Source: JAXLYE01 sp046351595
GTDB lineage: Bacteria > Myxococcota_A > Polyangia > Palsa-1104 > JAEUJZ01
Assembly: GCA_046351595.1 (NCBI GenBank)
Contig: JAXLYE010000002.1
Location: 806,001-870,000 of the forward strand
Length of the DNA: 64,000 nucleotides
Reading direction: 5' to 3'
Below are positions 40,132 to 48,244 of this stretch, in pieces; position 1 is the first letter of the stretch, and each line of letters starts with the position of its first letter. Under the pieces are notes generated by a model. The model saw only the letters and a program-made list of their open reading frames with translations. It did no database searches and had not been told where the DNA came from. The translations under genes and the position numbers were made by a program.

Positions 40132-40407
40132 GCGGGCCGCGCGCGGCTGCGCGAGGGGCGCGGCCCGCGCCGGGCGGACCGAGCGCGCGCTCTGATTGGA
40201 CCAGGAGTCGACCGATCCGCGCGGGCGCGGCTGCCTGATCGGGAAGCCCTCCGATCGCACGCTGCCGCGCGCCGCGTCGCTGCGCCTGCTGCCGGCTCGC
40301 TGTAAGGTCTGGGCCGCGCTTGACACGAGAGCAGAGCCGGGCGGAAGCTCGATTTGTACTCTGTCTTAACCCCTTATTGTGCCTTGCGTCGTCGGGAGGG
40401 CTGGGCG

Positions 40408-43407
40408 ATGACGTGCGCTCGCGGTCTGTGTGGCGTAGTTCTTCTGGCGCTGACCGGCGTGATGGTGGGCTGCTCGGACGGCACCACGACCGGCGGCATG
40501 GGCGGCGGACCCGGGACCACCGGACCGCAGCCGCTGATCACCGAGTTCCTCGCGCGCAACCAGGCCGGCCTGGCCGACGAGGACGGCGCGACCTCGGACT
40601 GGATCGAGATCTACAACCCCGGCACCGCCGCGCTCGACCTGGGCGGCTACCACCTGACCGACAGCAAGTCGAACCCCAAGCGCTGGGCCTTCCCCGCCGG
40701 TACGATGCTCTCGCCCGGCGCCTACATGGTGGTCTTCGCCAGCGGCAAGGATCGCGCGGTGGCGGGCAAGCCGCTGCACACCAGCTTCAGCCTGTCCGGC
40801 GGCGACCGCGACGCGCGCTGCCTGCAGCGCGGCGGTGAGTACCTGGCGCTGACCAGCCCGGACGGGGTGGTGCTGCCGCCGGTCTGGAGCCCGTTCCCGG
40901 CGCAGTCTCAAGACATTTCATACGGTCTGATCGGACCGACGCCGGAGTCCACCAGCGTCTACTTCGCGCAGCCGACGCCGGGCGCGCCCAACAACATCAC
41001 CTCGGCGCTGGCCGAGAGCGTGACGTTCACGCCGTCGAGCGCCACCTTCAATACCGGCACGCCGCTCAAGGTCCAGCTGGCGGTGAGCTCGCCCACCGCC
41101 ACCATCCGCTACACCACGAACCGCGCCCGCCCCATCGGCGTCGCCGGCACGCTCGGGACGTTCACGGCCGACGCCGCGACCGACGTCTGCACGCTGCCGA
41201 GCCACGGCCTCACCAGCGGCGACCTGGTGCGCGTCTCGGGCCCGGCGCCGCTGGTGACTACGGTGAACTACTTTGTCACCGTGCTCGGTCCCGACACCTT
41301 CAAGCTGGCGATCGAGCCCGGCGGCCCCGCGATCAACCTGACCGCCGGCGGCAGCTTCGAGCTCCGCCGCGACGCCAGCACCGGCACGGCGGCCGCCGCC
41401 ACCGACACCATCACCACGCCGGCCGTGCACACCTTCTTCAGCGGCGATCCGGTGCAGGTGCGGAGCGCGGGCACGCTGCCCGGCGGCCTCACCGCGGGCA
41501 CGACCTACTACGTCGCGGTGAGCGCCAACAACGCCTTCCGCCTGTCGGCTTCACCGACGCTGACGCCGGTGATCGACCTGCTCGACGCCGGCACCGGCAC
41601 GCTGACCGTCTTCCGCACGCCGTCTTCGATCTACACGGGCCCGATCCAGGTCGCGCTGAGCACGCGCGTCCGCGCCCGCGCCTTCGAGCCCGGGCGCCCC
41701 GACGGGCCGATCGGCAGCGAGATGTACTTCGCCCTCGACACCGCGGCGCAGACCTTCGCCTCGAACCTGCCGCTCATCGTCTCGCACACCTGGAACGCGG
41801 CGATGGCCAACAACGTCCCGGTCGAGGGACACATCATGATCTTCGAGCCCAAGGCGCCCGACAACCTGGCGCGGCTCACCAACCCGCCGGACCTCGTCGC
41901 GCCGTGCAGCCTCGAGCGCCGCGGCTCCTCGACCGCGGGCGACCCGAAGTTCTCGATGGCGGTCGAGCTGCAGGACGAGAACGGCATCGACCAGAGCTGC
42001 AGCCCGCTCGGCATGCCCGCAAACTCCGACTGGGTCATGCACGCGCCCTACTACTTCGATCGGTCGATGATGCACAACGACCTGATCTACCGCCTGAGCA
42101 ACGACGCCGGCCGCTACGCCGTGCGCACGCGCCTGGTCGAGCACATCCACAACGAGCAGGCGCTGCCCGACACCATCGAGGGCGGCATCAAGGCCAGCGG
42201 CACCGACTACTTCGGCGTCTACAGCTTCATGGAGAAGATCACGCGCGGCAGCGACCGCGTCGACGTCGAGAACCTGACGATCAACGACACCATGCTGCCG
42301 ACCATCCAGGGCGGCTACATGTTCAAGGCCGACCGCCTCGATGCCGGCGAGGTCGGCATCACGCCGCTGGCCGGGCAGAGCTTCGGCAACGCCGGCACCG
42401 GCGGCCCGGGCGCCAACATCCTGGCGTGGGTCAACCCGCGCGAGGTCTCGCTCGATCCGTTCAAGGTCGTCAACAAGGCGCAGAGCGACTGGCTGCGCGG
42501 CCACCTCGGTCAGGCGTGGGCGACGCTCAGCAGCGCTGGCTACACCGACCCGGTGAACGGCTACGCCAAGTACTGGGACGTCGCCGCGGTGATCGATCAC
42601 CACATCCTCAACACCGCGACCAAGAACGCGGACGCGTTCCGCCTGAGCTCCTACTGGTACAAGCCGCGCCTGGGCAAGCTCACCGCCGGTCCGATCTGGG
42701 ACTTCGATCGCGCGCAGGGCTCGACGGACGGGCGCGACTTCGACTGGGGCACCTGGACCGGCAGCGGCGGCACCGACTTCTTCACCTACCCCTGGTACAA
42801 GGAGATGTTCACGGATCCGAACTTCTGGCAGGCGTGGATCGACCGCCTGAACGAGCTGCGCCAGGGGCCGCTCGCCACCGCGATGATCAACTCGCGCATC
42901 GACGACTTCGCGAACCAGCTCAACCCCGGCAACGCCGCCGACACGCCGGCCAAGCGCACGGTCATCCGCTGGAGCACGCAGGCGCCGCGCGGGACCGGCA
43001 GCAACACCGCCATCACCAACAACCTGTTCGACGGCACGTACCTGGGCGAGGTGGCGTGGCTGAAGTACTGGTGGCAGAAGCGGCTGGCGTTCATGGACAG
43101 CCAGGTCACGCGCCCCGCGGTGCCGAGCACGCCGTCGGGCGCGGTCGCTACCGGCAGCACCATCACGCTCAGCTCGCCCAGCCAGTCGCTGCCGGGCGTC
43201 AAGATCTACTACACGCTGGACGGCACGGACCCGCGCCCGCGCGCGCCCGGCCCGATGCTGTCGGCGAGCGCAGTCGAGTACACCGCGCCGATCAAGATCA
43301 CGGCGGCCACGCGCCTGTTCGTGCGCGTCTACAACCCGGCCACACCGACGCCGCCCGTCGGCTCGAGCTGGAGCGCGCCGACCCTGCTCAGCTACACCGT
43401 GCAGTAG
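40408..43407 (+). CDS. Lamin-tail plus CotH kinase-like lipoprotein
   Basis: 999 residues, start ATG with GGGAGGG upstream; signal peptide with lipobox VMVGC. Domains in order: a lamin-tail domain (LITEFLARNQAGLADEDGATSDWIEIYNPG, about 40-185), repeated beta-rich segments with CHB_HEX-like sequence (VTFTPSSATFNTGTPL), a CotH kinase-like domain (YRLSNDAGRYAVRTRLVEHIHNEQ, GGYMFKADRLDAG, GPIWDFDRAQGSTDGRDFDW), and a final CHB_HEX_C-like repeat (GVKIYYTLDGTDPRPRAPG). CotH-type proteins phosphorylate other proteins in spore coats; here it may be a secreted kinase or a cell-surface protein. LTD-CotH fusions are common in large-genome soil bacteria. Confidence 0.82.
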   Translation: MTCARGLCGVVLLALTGVMVGCSDGTTTGGMGGGPGTTGPQPLITEFLARNQAGLADEDGATSDWIEIYNPGTAALDLGGYHLTDSKSNPKRWAFPAGTMLSPGAYMVVFASGKDRAVAGKPLHTSFSLSGGDRDARCLQRGGEYLALTSPDGVVLPPVWSPFPAQSQDISYGLIGPTPESTSVYFAQPTPGAPNNITSALAESVTFTPSSATFNTGTPLKVQLAVSSPTATIRYTTNRARPIGVAGTLGTFTADAATDVCTLPSHGLTSGDLVRVSGPAPLVTTVNYFVTVLGPDTFKLAIEPGGPAINLTAGGSFELRRDASTGTAAAATDTITTPAVHTFFSGDPVQVRSAGTLPGGLTAGTTYYVAVSANNAFRLSASPTLTPVIDLLDAGTGTLTVFRTPSSIYTGPIQVALSTRVRARAFEPGRPDGPIGSEMYFALDTAAQTFASNLPLIVSHTWNAAMANNVPVEGHIMIFEPKAPDNLARLTNPPDLVAPCSLERRGSSTAGDPKFSMAVELQDENGIDQSCSPLGMPANSDWVMHAPYYFDRSMMHNDLIYRLSNDAGRYAVRTRLVEHIHNEQALPDTIEGGIKASGTDYFGVYSFMEKITRGSDRVDVENLTINDTMLPTIQGGYMFKADRLDAGEVGITPLAGQSFGNAGTGGPGANILAWVNPREVSLDPFKVVNKAQSDWLRGHLGQAWATLSSAGYTDPVNGYAKYWDVAAVIDHHILNTATKNADAFRLSSYWYKPRLGKLTAGPIWDFDRAQGSTDGRDFDWGTWTGSGGTDFFTYPWYKEMFTDPNFWQAWIDRLNELRQGPLATAMINSRIDDFANQLNPGNAADTPAKRTVIRWSTQAPRGTGSNTAITNNLFDGTYLGEVAWLKYWWQKRLAFMDSQVTRPAVPSTPSGAVATGSTITLSSPSQSLPGVKIYYTLDGTDPRPRAPGPMLSASAVEYTAPIKITAATRLFVRVYNPATPTPPVGSSWSAPTLLSYTVQ

Positions 43408-43554
43408 CCGTCCTCCTCCCGCACCGCGGCTCCGTACCAGCCGCGCCGCGGCTCGCCTACACTGGATCCGGGCGCCCGAGCCCGGCCGGATCCGCGGCCG
43501 CAAGTCGCCCGTTCCAAGTCGCCCGTCCCAAGACGGCGCCATCGGCGCCAGGGG

Positions 43555-44136
43555 GTGTGCATGCGCTGCGCTGTGCTGTGGCCACGAAGCCTTGCGCCGG
43601 CGGTCGCCGTGACCGCGCTGCTCGGAGCGGCGGGACCGGCGGCCGCGGCCTACGCCGTGCCCAGCAAGCTGCCGACGCTGCGCCCGCGCCTGGGCGCCGC
43701 GTTCCATGGGACGAAGGCGGATCCGGCCGCACGCAGCGTGGACTTCGCGGTCGACGTGGCGCTCGGCTACCCGTTCTGGGTCGTGTTCGGCGAGAAGTCC
43801 AGCCCGCTGCGCGCCCCCATGCTCACCCTCTACCCCGAGCTGTCCTATACCTACCAGCGGCCGGGCCTGCACCTGTTCACCGCGGGCGGCTACCTCGGCG
43901 TCGGCTCGATGATCGTCTCGGCCAGCTACGGCGCGCGCTTCGTCGCTGGCGTCGACGAGCTCGGGCAGACCGCGCTCGGCGTGCGCCACGGCGTCGGCCT
44001 GCACCTGGTGCTCGACTTCTTCACCATCGAGGCGACACACCAGCCGCTGTGGTCGGGAGGCGCGCTGCGGCACGACGTGCAGCTCTGGTTCTCGCTCAAC
44101 CCGCTGTCTGTGTTCGGCGCGCTGCTGGGGTTCTGA
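43555..44136 (+). CDS. Small secreted outer-membrane-like protein
   Basis: 193 residues. The signal peptide (MCMRCAVLWPRSLAPAVAVTALLGAAGPAAAA) ends in AXA. The rest alternates beta-strand-like stretches (APMLTLYPELSYTYQRPGLHLFTAGGYLGVGS, ALGVRHGVGLHLVLDFFTIEATHQP) and ends LLGF, with a C-terminal Phe as in outer-membrane barrels. It begins at GTG 43555 or ATG 43561. No family recognised. Confidence 0.62.
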   Translation: MCMRCAVLWPRSLAPAVAVTALLGAAGPAAAAYAVPSKLPTLRPRLGAAFHGTKADPAARSVDFAVDVALGYPFWVVFGEKSSPLRAPMLTLYPELSYTYQRPGLHLFTAGGYLGVGSMIVSASYGARFVAGVDELGQTALGVRHGVGLHLVLDFFTIEATHQPLWSGGALRHDVQLWFSLNPLSVFGALLGF

Positions 44137-44260
44137 GCCGCCGGCGGCGCGGTGTTGCGACTTCGGGAACCATCCTGACCGGCACCCGCGCCGAGGCCGC
44201 GGGCGGCACGCCGTGCACGCCGGTGCGAGGAGCCCGATTGTGCTAAGACCCCGGGGCCGC

Positions 44261-45478
44261 ATGGTGCAATCCCTTTCCTGCTCACCGGGCTCTGGCTCAC
44301 CGGGCTCTGGCTCACCGGGCTCTGGCTCATCGGGCTCTGGCTCACCGGGCTCCGCGGTCGCGCTGGCGCTGCGGTCGCCCTTCGTCTTTGCCGTCTGCCA
44401 GCTCGGCGCCGAGGTCGCGGCGAAGGCCGAGGTGGCACGGCTGCGGCCGCACTGGCGCCTGGCCTTCTCGCGGCCGGGGCTGCTGACATGGAAGTGCGAG
44501 CCCGCGGTCGCTCCGGACGAGGCGCTGGCGGCGGTCTTCGTCCGCGCCTACGGCGTCTCGCTCGGGCGGGCCGGGGACGCGGCCGAGCTCGCGGCGCTCT
44601 TGCGGCGCACGCCGGGGCTGCTCGAGGCGGCGGCCGGCTCGCCGCTGCGGCTGCACGTCTTCGAGCGCGACCGGGCCAAGCCGGGGGACGAGGCGCCGGG
44701 CGACAGCTACGGGCCCTTCGCCGCGGCGGTGCGGAAGCAGCTCCTGGCGGCGCTGCCGGCGGGGCTCCTCGGCCCCGAGCCGACGCCGCGCCTCGGCGAC
44801 CTGGTGCTCGACGTGGTCGTCGCCGCGCCCGGTGCCGCGGGCGACGCCGAGCCGTGGCTCGTGGGGCTGCACACGCACGGGCCCGGCCGCTCCGTCCACC
44901 CGGGCGGGCGGGTCCCGCTGCAGCTGCCGCCCGATGCCCCTTCGCGCGCGTGGCTGAAGCTGGAAGAGGGGCTCGTCTTGAGCGGCCTGCCGCTGCGGCC
45001 GGGCGAGGTGGCGGTGGAGATCGGGAGCGCCCCCGGCGGCGCCAGCTGGGCGCTGCTGCAGCGCGGGCTGCGCGTGATCGGCGTCGACCCGGGCGAGATG
45101 GCCGAGTCGGTGCTGCGGCACCCGCGCTTCACCCACCTCAAGCAGACGCTCGGCGAGCTGCGGCGCGAGCAGCTGCCGCGCCGCGTCGACTGGCTGCTGC
45201 TCGACGTCAACCTGGCGCCGCAGGTGGCGCTGCACCAGGTCCGGCGCGTGGTCAGCACGCTGCGCGACACGCTGCGCGGCGCGCTGCTGACGCTCAAGCT
45301 GAACGACTGGCAGCTGGCCGCGCAGGTGCCGCAGCTGCTCGCGCGCGTGCAGGCCATGGGCTTCGTCGACGTGCAGGCGCGACAGCTGGCCACCAACCGC
45401 CAGGAGCTCTGCGTCGCCGCCCTCATGCCCGCGGCGGCCGGCCGGGCCCGCCCGCTCGCTCGCACCCCGTCGCTGTAG
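44261..45478 (+). CDS. RlmM-like FtsJ-fold RNA 2'-O-methyltransferase
   Basis: 405 residues. N-terminal Gly/Ser/Pro tandem repeat (SPGSG units), then a domain resembling the THUMP-like region of RlmM, then a Rossmann methyltransferase: VEIGSAPGGASWALLQRGLRVIGVDPG (SAM site from about 253), and DWLLLDVNLAP with ALLTLKLNDW supplying the catalytic Asp and Lys region of FtsJ-type enzymes. RlmM methylates C2498 of 23S rRNA; the orthology is likely but not certain. Start ATG 44261; starts inside the repeat are also possible. The Lys and Asp of the KDKE tetrad are visible, Glu unsure. Confidence 0.75.
   Translation: MVQSLSCSPGSGSPGSGSPGSGSSGSGSPGSAVALALRSPFVFAVCQLGAEVAAKAEVARLRPHWRLAFSRPGLLTWKCEPAVAPDEALAAVFVRAYGVSLGRAGDAAELAALLRRTPGLLEAAAGSPLRLHVFERDRAKPGDEAPGDSYGPFAAAVRKQLLAALPAGLLGPEPTPRLGDLVLDVVVAAPGAAGDAEPWLVGLHTHGPGRSVHPGGRVPLQLPPDAPSRAWLKLEEGLVLSGLPLRPGEVAVEIGSAPGGASWALLQRGLRVIGVDPGEMAESVLRHPRFTHLKQTLGELRREQLPRRVDWLLLDVNLAPQVALHQVRRVVSTLRDTLRGALLTLKLNDWQLAAQVPQLLARVQAMGFVDVQARQLATNRQELCVAALMPAAAGRARPLARTPSL
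44281..44355. repeat. 15-bp tandem repeat (CTCACCGGGCTCTGG) at the 5' end of the RlmM-like gene
   Basis: Five units, one with ATCGG and the last with a T-to-C change, translated as SPGSG/SSGSG. Confidence 0.9.
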
Positions 45479-45663
45479 CGCCCGCGCTCGCCGCCGCCCG
45501 GCGCCGTGCGGAGTCGCCGCAGCTCGGGCACGGCCTGAACGGTCCGCCGGTACGGACGCTGGTAGACGAGCGCTCCTTGCGAGCACGCCCCCATCTCGGC
45601 GCGCCCTGTTGTAGGTTTCTCCGCACCGCGGGCCGATGGCCTGCCTCAGTCCCGGAGGAGATC

Positions 45664-46107
45664 TTGAAGAAGCTCGCCCTCACCCTGCTGCTCGCCGCCG
45701 CCGCCACCACCGCAAGCGCCTGTAGCGACAAGGTGTCCGCCGACGACAAGAACGCGGCGTACCAGGCCGTGCTCTCGCTCGCGCAGCTCAATGAGGTGGA
45801 TCCGGACACGCAGCAGCGCGTCTTCTATCGGCTCTGCAGCGAGCTCAAAGGCTGCGCGCAGTCCTGCACCCAGGAGCTCGCCGCGTGCGCAAAGCCCGAC
45901 ACCGAGCCCTCGCAGCGCGCGGTGCTGGTGGCAAGCTGCGCCAAGGACTACCGACAGCGCCGTGACCGCGGCGAGGCGCTGCACCCGGACGCGTGGCTCA
46001 AGGAGCGGCTCGTGCGCTTCCTCGACAAGGTCCAGGCCACGCTGGCCGGCGAGGAGCAGCACAAGTTCGAGGCGGCGCGGGCGCAGGTGCGGCTGAGCAG
46101 CCGCTGA
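45664..46107 (+). CDS. Small Cys-containing lipoprotein
   Basis: 147 residues from a TTG start with CCCGGAGGAG upstream, an excellent ribosome site that decides this rare start. The signal peptide KKLALTLLLAAAATTASAC carries the lipobox ASAC. The mature domain is helical, with CSELKGCAQSCTQELAACAKPD carrying a cluster of Cys. Convergent with the zinc-finger TPR gene, about 104 bp apart. Function unknown. Confidence 0.68.
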   Translation: MKKLALTLLLAAAATTASACSDKVSADDKNAAYQAVLSLAQLNEVDPDTQQRVFYRLCSELKGCAQSCTQELAACAKPDTEPSQRAVLVASCAKDYRQRRDRGEALHPDAWLKERLVRFLDKVQATLAGEEQHKFEAARAQVRLSSR

Positions 46108-46211
46108 CGTCGGCCGCGACCGCCGCGTGCGGCGCTTTGACGACACGGCGTGGCGGCTGGTTCTGCAGCGCAGACCCGAGCGAGGGCCGCGGCGGATCGG
46201 CGGCGCGCCGC

Positions 46212-47282
46212 TCAGCCGGCGAGGCGTGACCGGGCGTCGCTCGCTTCTTCGGAGCCGGCCGTGGCGCGATCGCGGACCCGCTGCCAGGTGCGGCGGGCGT
46301 CGGCGCTGCGGCCGCGCGCGGCGTAGGCATCGCCGAGCATGATCAGGCCGCGCAGGCTGACCTCACCGCCTGCGCGCTCGTGGAGCTCCAGCCGCTCGAT
46401 CGCCTCATCGATCGCGTCGCCCGCCTTGCCGTCGCCGCGCGCCTGACCCCGGCCGAGTCGCACGAGCACGCTGGCCAGGGTGCCCATGCAGTAGGCGAGG
46501 GTCGAGCGGCGCCAGGTCTCCGGAAACTCGGCGGCGCTCTCGACGCGCCGGATGGCCTCGTCGCACTGCGCGCGCAGGCGGGCAAAGTCCGACACCCCCG
46601 ACTGCAGCTCGTACCAGGTCCGGTTGTTGAGGAGCAGCCCGACGGTGCCCGGCTGGTCCGCGCGCTCCGTGAGCTGCTCGGTAATCGCCAGCGCTTCGTC
46701 ATGGCGTCCCAGCCGCGCGAGCGCCACCGCGCGCAGGTTCTCCTGGTTGACGCTGCGGTCCGCCGCCGCGATGTCCTCGATGACAGCGACGGCGAGCGCC
46801 GGCTGCGAGATGCCGATGGCGTGGTCTGCCAGCGCCTCGCGCTCGCGCGGCACACGGGCCAGGGCGCGCGCGGCTTCGAGGATCCGCAGCGCGCGCTCGG
46901 GCCGATCCGCCGGCGCCCCGCGCGCCAGGCTCTCGACCAGCGTCTCGGCCTGGCCGCTGGCGGCCGGCGCCGCCCCGAGGTAGAGCACGGCGACGGTCAG
47001 GCCGGTGCACGCATCGCAGATCGACGCGCGCGGCGCCGCGACGAGAAAATTGACCGCCGCGACCTCCCGGCCGCAGAACGTGCAGGCCCGCTCCACCGCC
47101 GCGGTGTCGCGAAACAGCAGCGCACCGAGCGGCGCCGCGACGCACGCGGTCCCGAGCACCAGCGCCCAGGTCCCAAAGCCCACGCTGAGTACGATCAGCG
47201 CTCCCCCCGCGAGCATCATGCTCAGCCGCAGCTTGCGCCGTCGCGCAGCGGACGTCTTGGAAGGCGGATCAAAGAGGCTCAT
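46212..47282 (-). CDS. Membrane TPR protein with a ClpX-type zinc finger
   Basis: 356 residues. Two membrane segments near the N-terminus (LSMMLAGGALIVLSVGFGTWALVLG and ACVAAPLGALLF) are followed by a four-Cys zinc site CTFC (Cys67, Cys70) and CDAC (Cys89, Cys92), with exactly the CX2C-X18-CX2C spacing of the ClpX N-terminal domain. The rest is helical TPR-like repeats (AVALARLGRHDEALAITEQL and others). ClpX zinc fingers bind adaptors and substrates, so an adaptor-like role at the membrane is conceivable but only inferred. Start at MSLFDPPS (ATG 47282); MPHHGGR upstream is an alternative. Confidence 0.7.
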   Translation of the reverse strand: MSLFDPPSKTSAARRRKLRLSMMLAGGALIVLSVGFGTWALVLGTACVAAPLGALLFRDTAAVERACTFCGREVAAVNFLVAAPRASICDACTGLTVAVLYLGAAPAASGQAETLVESLARGAPADRPERALRILEAARALARVPREREALADHAIGISQPALAVAVIEDIAAADRSVNQENLRAVALARLGRHDEALAITEQLTERADQPGTVGLLLNNRTWYELQSGVSDFARLRAQCDEAIRRVESAAEFPETWRRSTLAYCMGTLASVLVRLGRGQARGDGKAGDAIDEAIERLELHERAGGEVSLRGLIMLGDAYAARGRSADARRTWQRVRDRATAGSEEASDARSRLAG

Positions 47283-47310
47283 GCGCCCGCCATGGTGCGG
47301 CATCCGTACG

Positions 47311-47354
47311 CGGGTTTGTTGCTCGCGGGTTTGTTGCTCGCGGGTTTGTTGCTC
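47311..47354. repeat. 15-bp tandem repeat (GCGGGTTTGTTGCTC), 3 units
   Basis: Three near-perfect copies between the start of the TPR gene and the next minus-strand gene. Confidence 0.85.
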
Positions 47355-47414
47355 AATGTCGGGCGGTCCTGTTCGATGCGCGGTGCGAGAGGCCAGGAGC
47401 GATCCGAGCGGCGC

Positions 47415-47756
47415 TCAGAGCGGCGTGCGGCCGGTCGGGGCGCGGCTCATGTCCTGCGGCGTGATCGAGTGCTGCCCGCCGCAGATCTCCGTCGAGTCCG
47501 GGTGCGGCGGCGGCATGGTCGACTCGGCGATGTCGGTGAAGCGCGTGTGCTCGGTCTTGCCGACGTGCTCGGCCCGACGACAGATCGCCATGAGCTTGCC
47601 GGTCTGGTTCTTCAGATCCCAGCAGCGGAAGACCTCGGTCCCGTCCTGCGTGATCATCCAGATCCGATCCGCCGCCGAGCCCGGAATGGCCATGTACTTC
47701 TGACAGCCTGTGAGCGCCAACAGCCCCAAGCCGAGCACAACCGTAACCTTCCTCAT
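47415..47756 (-). CDS. Small lipoprotein
   Basis: 113 residues, start MRKVTVVLGLGLLALTGC with lipobox LTGC and GGAGG 6-7 nt upstream. The mature part is YMAIPGSAADRIWMITQDGTEVFRCWDLKN onward, with two more Cys. Function unknown. Confidence 0.7.
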   Translation of the reverse strand: MRKVTVVLGLGLLALTGCQKYMAIPGSAADRIWMITQDGTEVFRCWDLKNQTGKLMAICRRAEHVGKTEHTRFTDIAESTMPPPHPDSTEICGGQHSITPQDMSRAPTGRTPL

Positions 47757-48115
47757 GCGCACCTCCGTTCGCGCGCACTGTCGCGATTTTCGGTGCCGAG
47801 CTCAAGGCCGCCGACTGCCCAAGAAGTCCAGGCGTCTTGGTCAGCCGACCCGGAGGGCGGGTTGGCACGCGGCGCCGCGCGTCGGATCCGGCACGCGCGG
47901 CCTTGCGGTCTACGGCCGCCCTCGCCGCGGGCGAACCCGGCGCGGGCCCCGGCCGGCCGCGGTTGACGTTCGGACGCCACCACCCCTGCCCCGGGATGGG
48001 CAGCATATCTCTGGATCTGATCGGTGTATTTCCATCCAGGGAGGGGGGGATGGACTCGGCGAAAGCCGAGAGAGGACGGATAGTTAGATGGCTGAGTCAG
48101 CCATCTGGCGGGAAT
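47757..48115. other. Intergenic region downstream of tRNA-His, no gene seen
   Basis: The 359-bp gap holds the two hairpins at 48055-48106 that lie on the 3' side of the tRNA gene. No credible protein gene was seen; short open frames here lack start signals. Confidence 0.55.
48055..48106 (-). terminator. Candidate terminator/processing hairpins after tRNA-His
   Basis: Downstream of the tRNA on the minus strand are AGATGGCTG-N3-CAGCCATCT (48086-48106, 9-bp stem) and CTCGGC-TTTC-GCCGAG (48055-48070, 6-bp stem). There is no long T-run, so termination is uncertain. Confidence 0.3.
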
Positions 48116-48192
48116 TGGGGTGAATGACGGGATTTGAACCCGCGACACTCGGATCCACAGTCCGATGCTCTACCAACTGAGCTACACTCACC
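48116..48192 (-). tRNA. tRNA-His (GTG anticodon), with encoded CCA
   Basis: The minus strand folds as a tRNA: acceptor GGTGAGTG/CATTCACC with the extra G-1:C73 pair of tRNA-His, D arm AGCTCAGTTGGTAGAGC, anticodon arm TCGGA-CTGTGGA-TCCGA with anticodon GTG, T arm with GGGTTCAAATCCC, and a 3' CCA encoded at 48118-48116. All pairs check by eye (one G-T in the acceptor). Confidence 0.97.
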
Positions 48193-48205
48193 GAAACGCC
48201 GACAG

Positions 48206-48234
48206 TCTATAGGGCAGAGACGCGCATCTGCCAA
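48206..48234 (-). promoter_or_regulatory. Promoter for tRNA-His
   Basis: On the minus strand TTGGCA (48234-48229) and TATAGA (48211-48206) are 17 bp apart. Transcription would start about 7 nt upstream of the tRNA. Confidence 0.55.
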
Positions 48235-48244
48235 GCAAAAAAAG

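Noticed and set aside
47415..48148. Additional minus-strand open frames between the small lipoprotein and tRNA
   Set aside because: They lack start signals and families and run across the tRNA and its hairpins.
48134..48244. N-terminal extension of the TldD gene upstream over the tRNA
   Set aside because: It overlaps the tRNA-His gene; ATG at 48245 is used instead.
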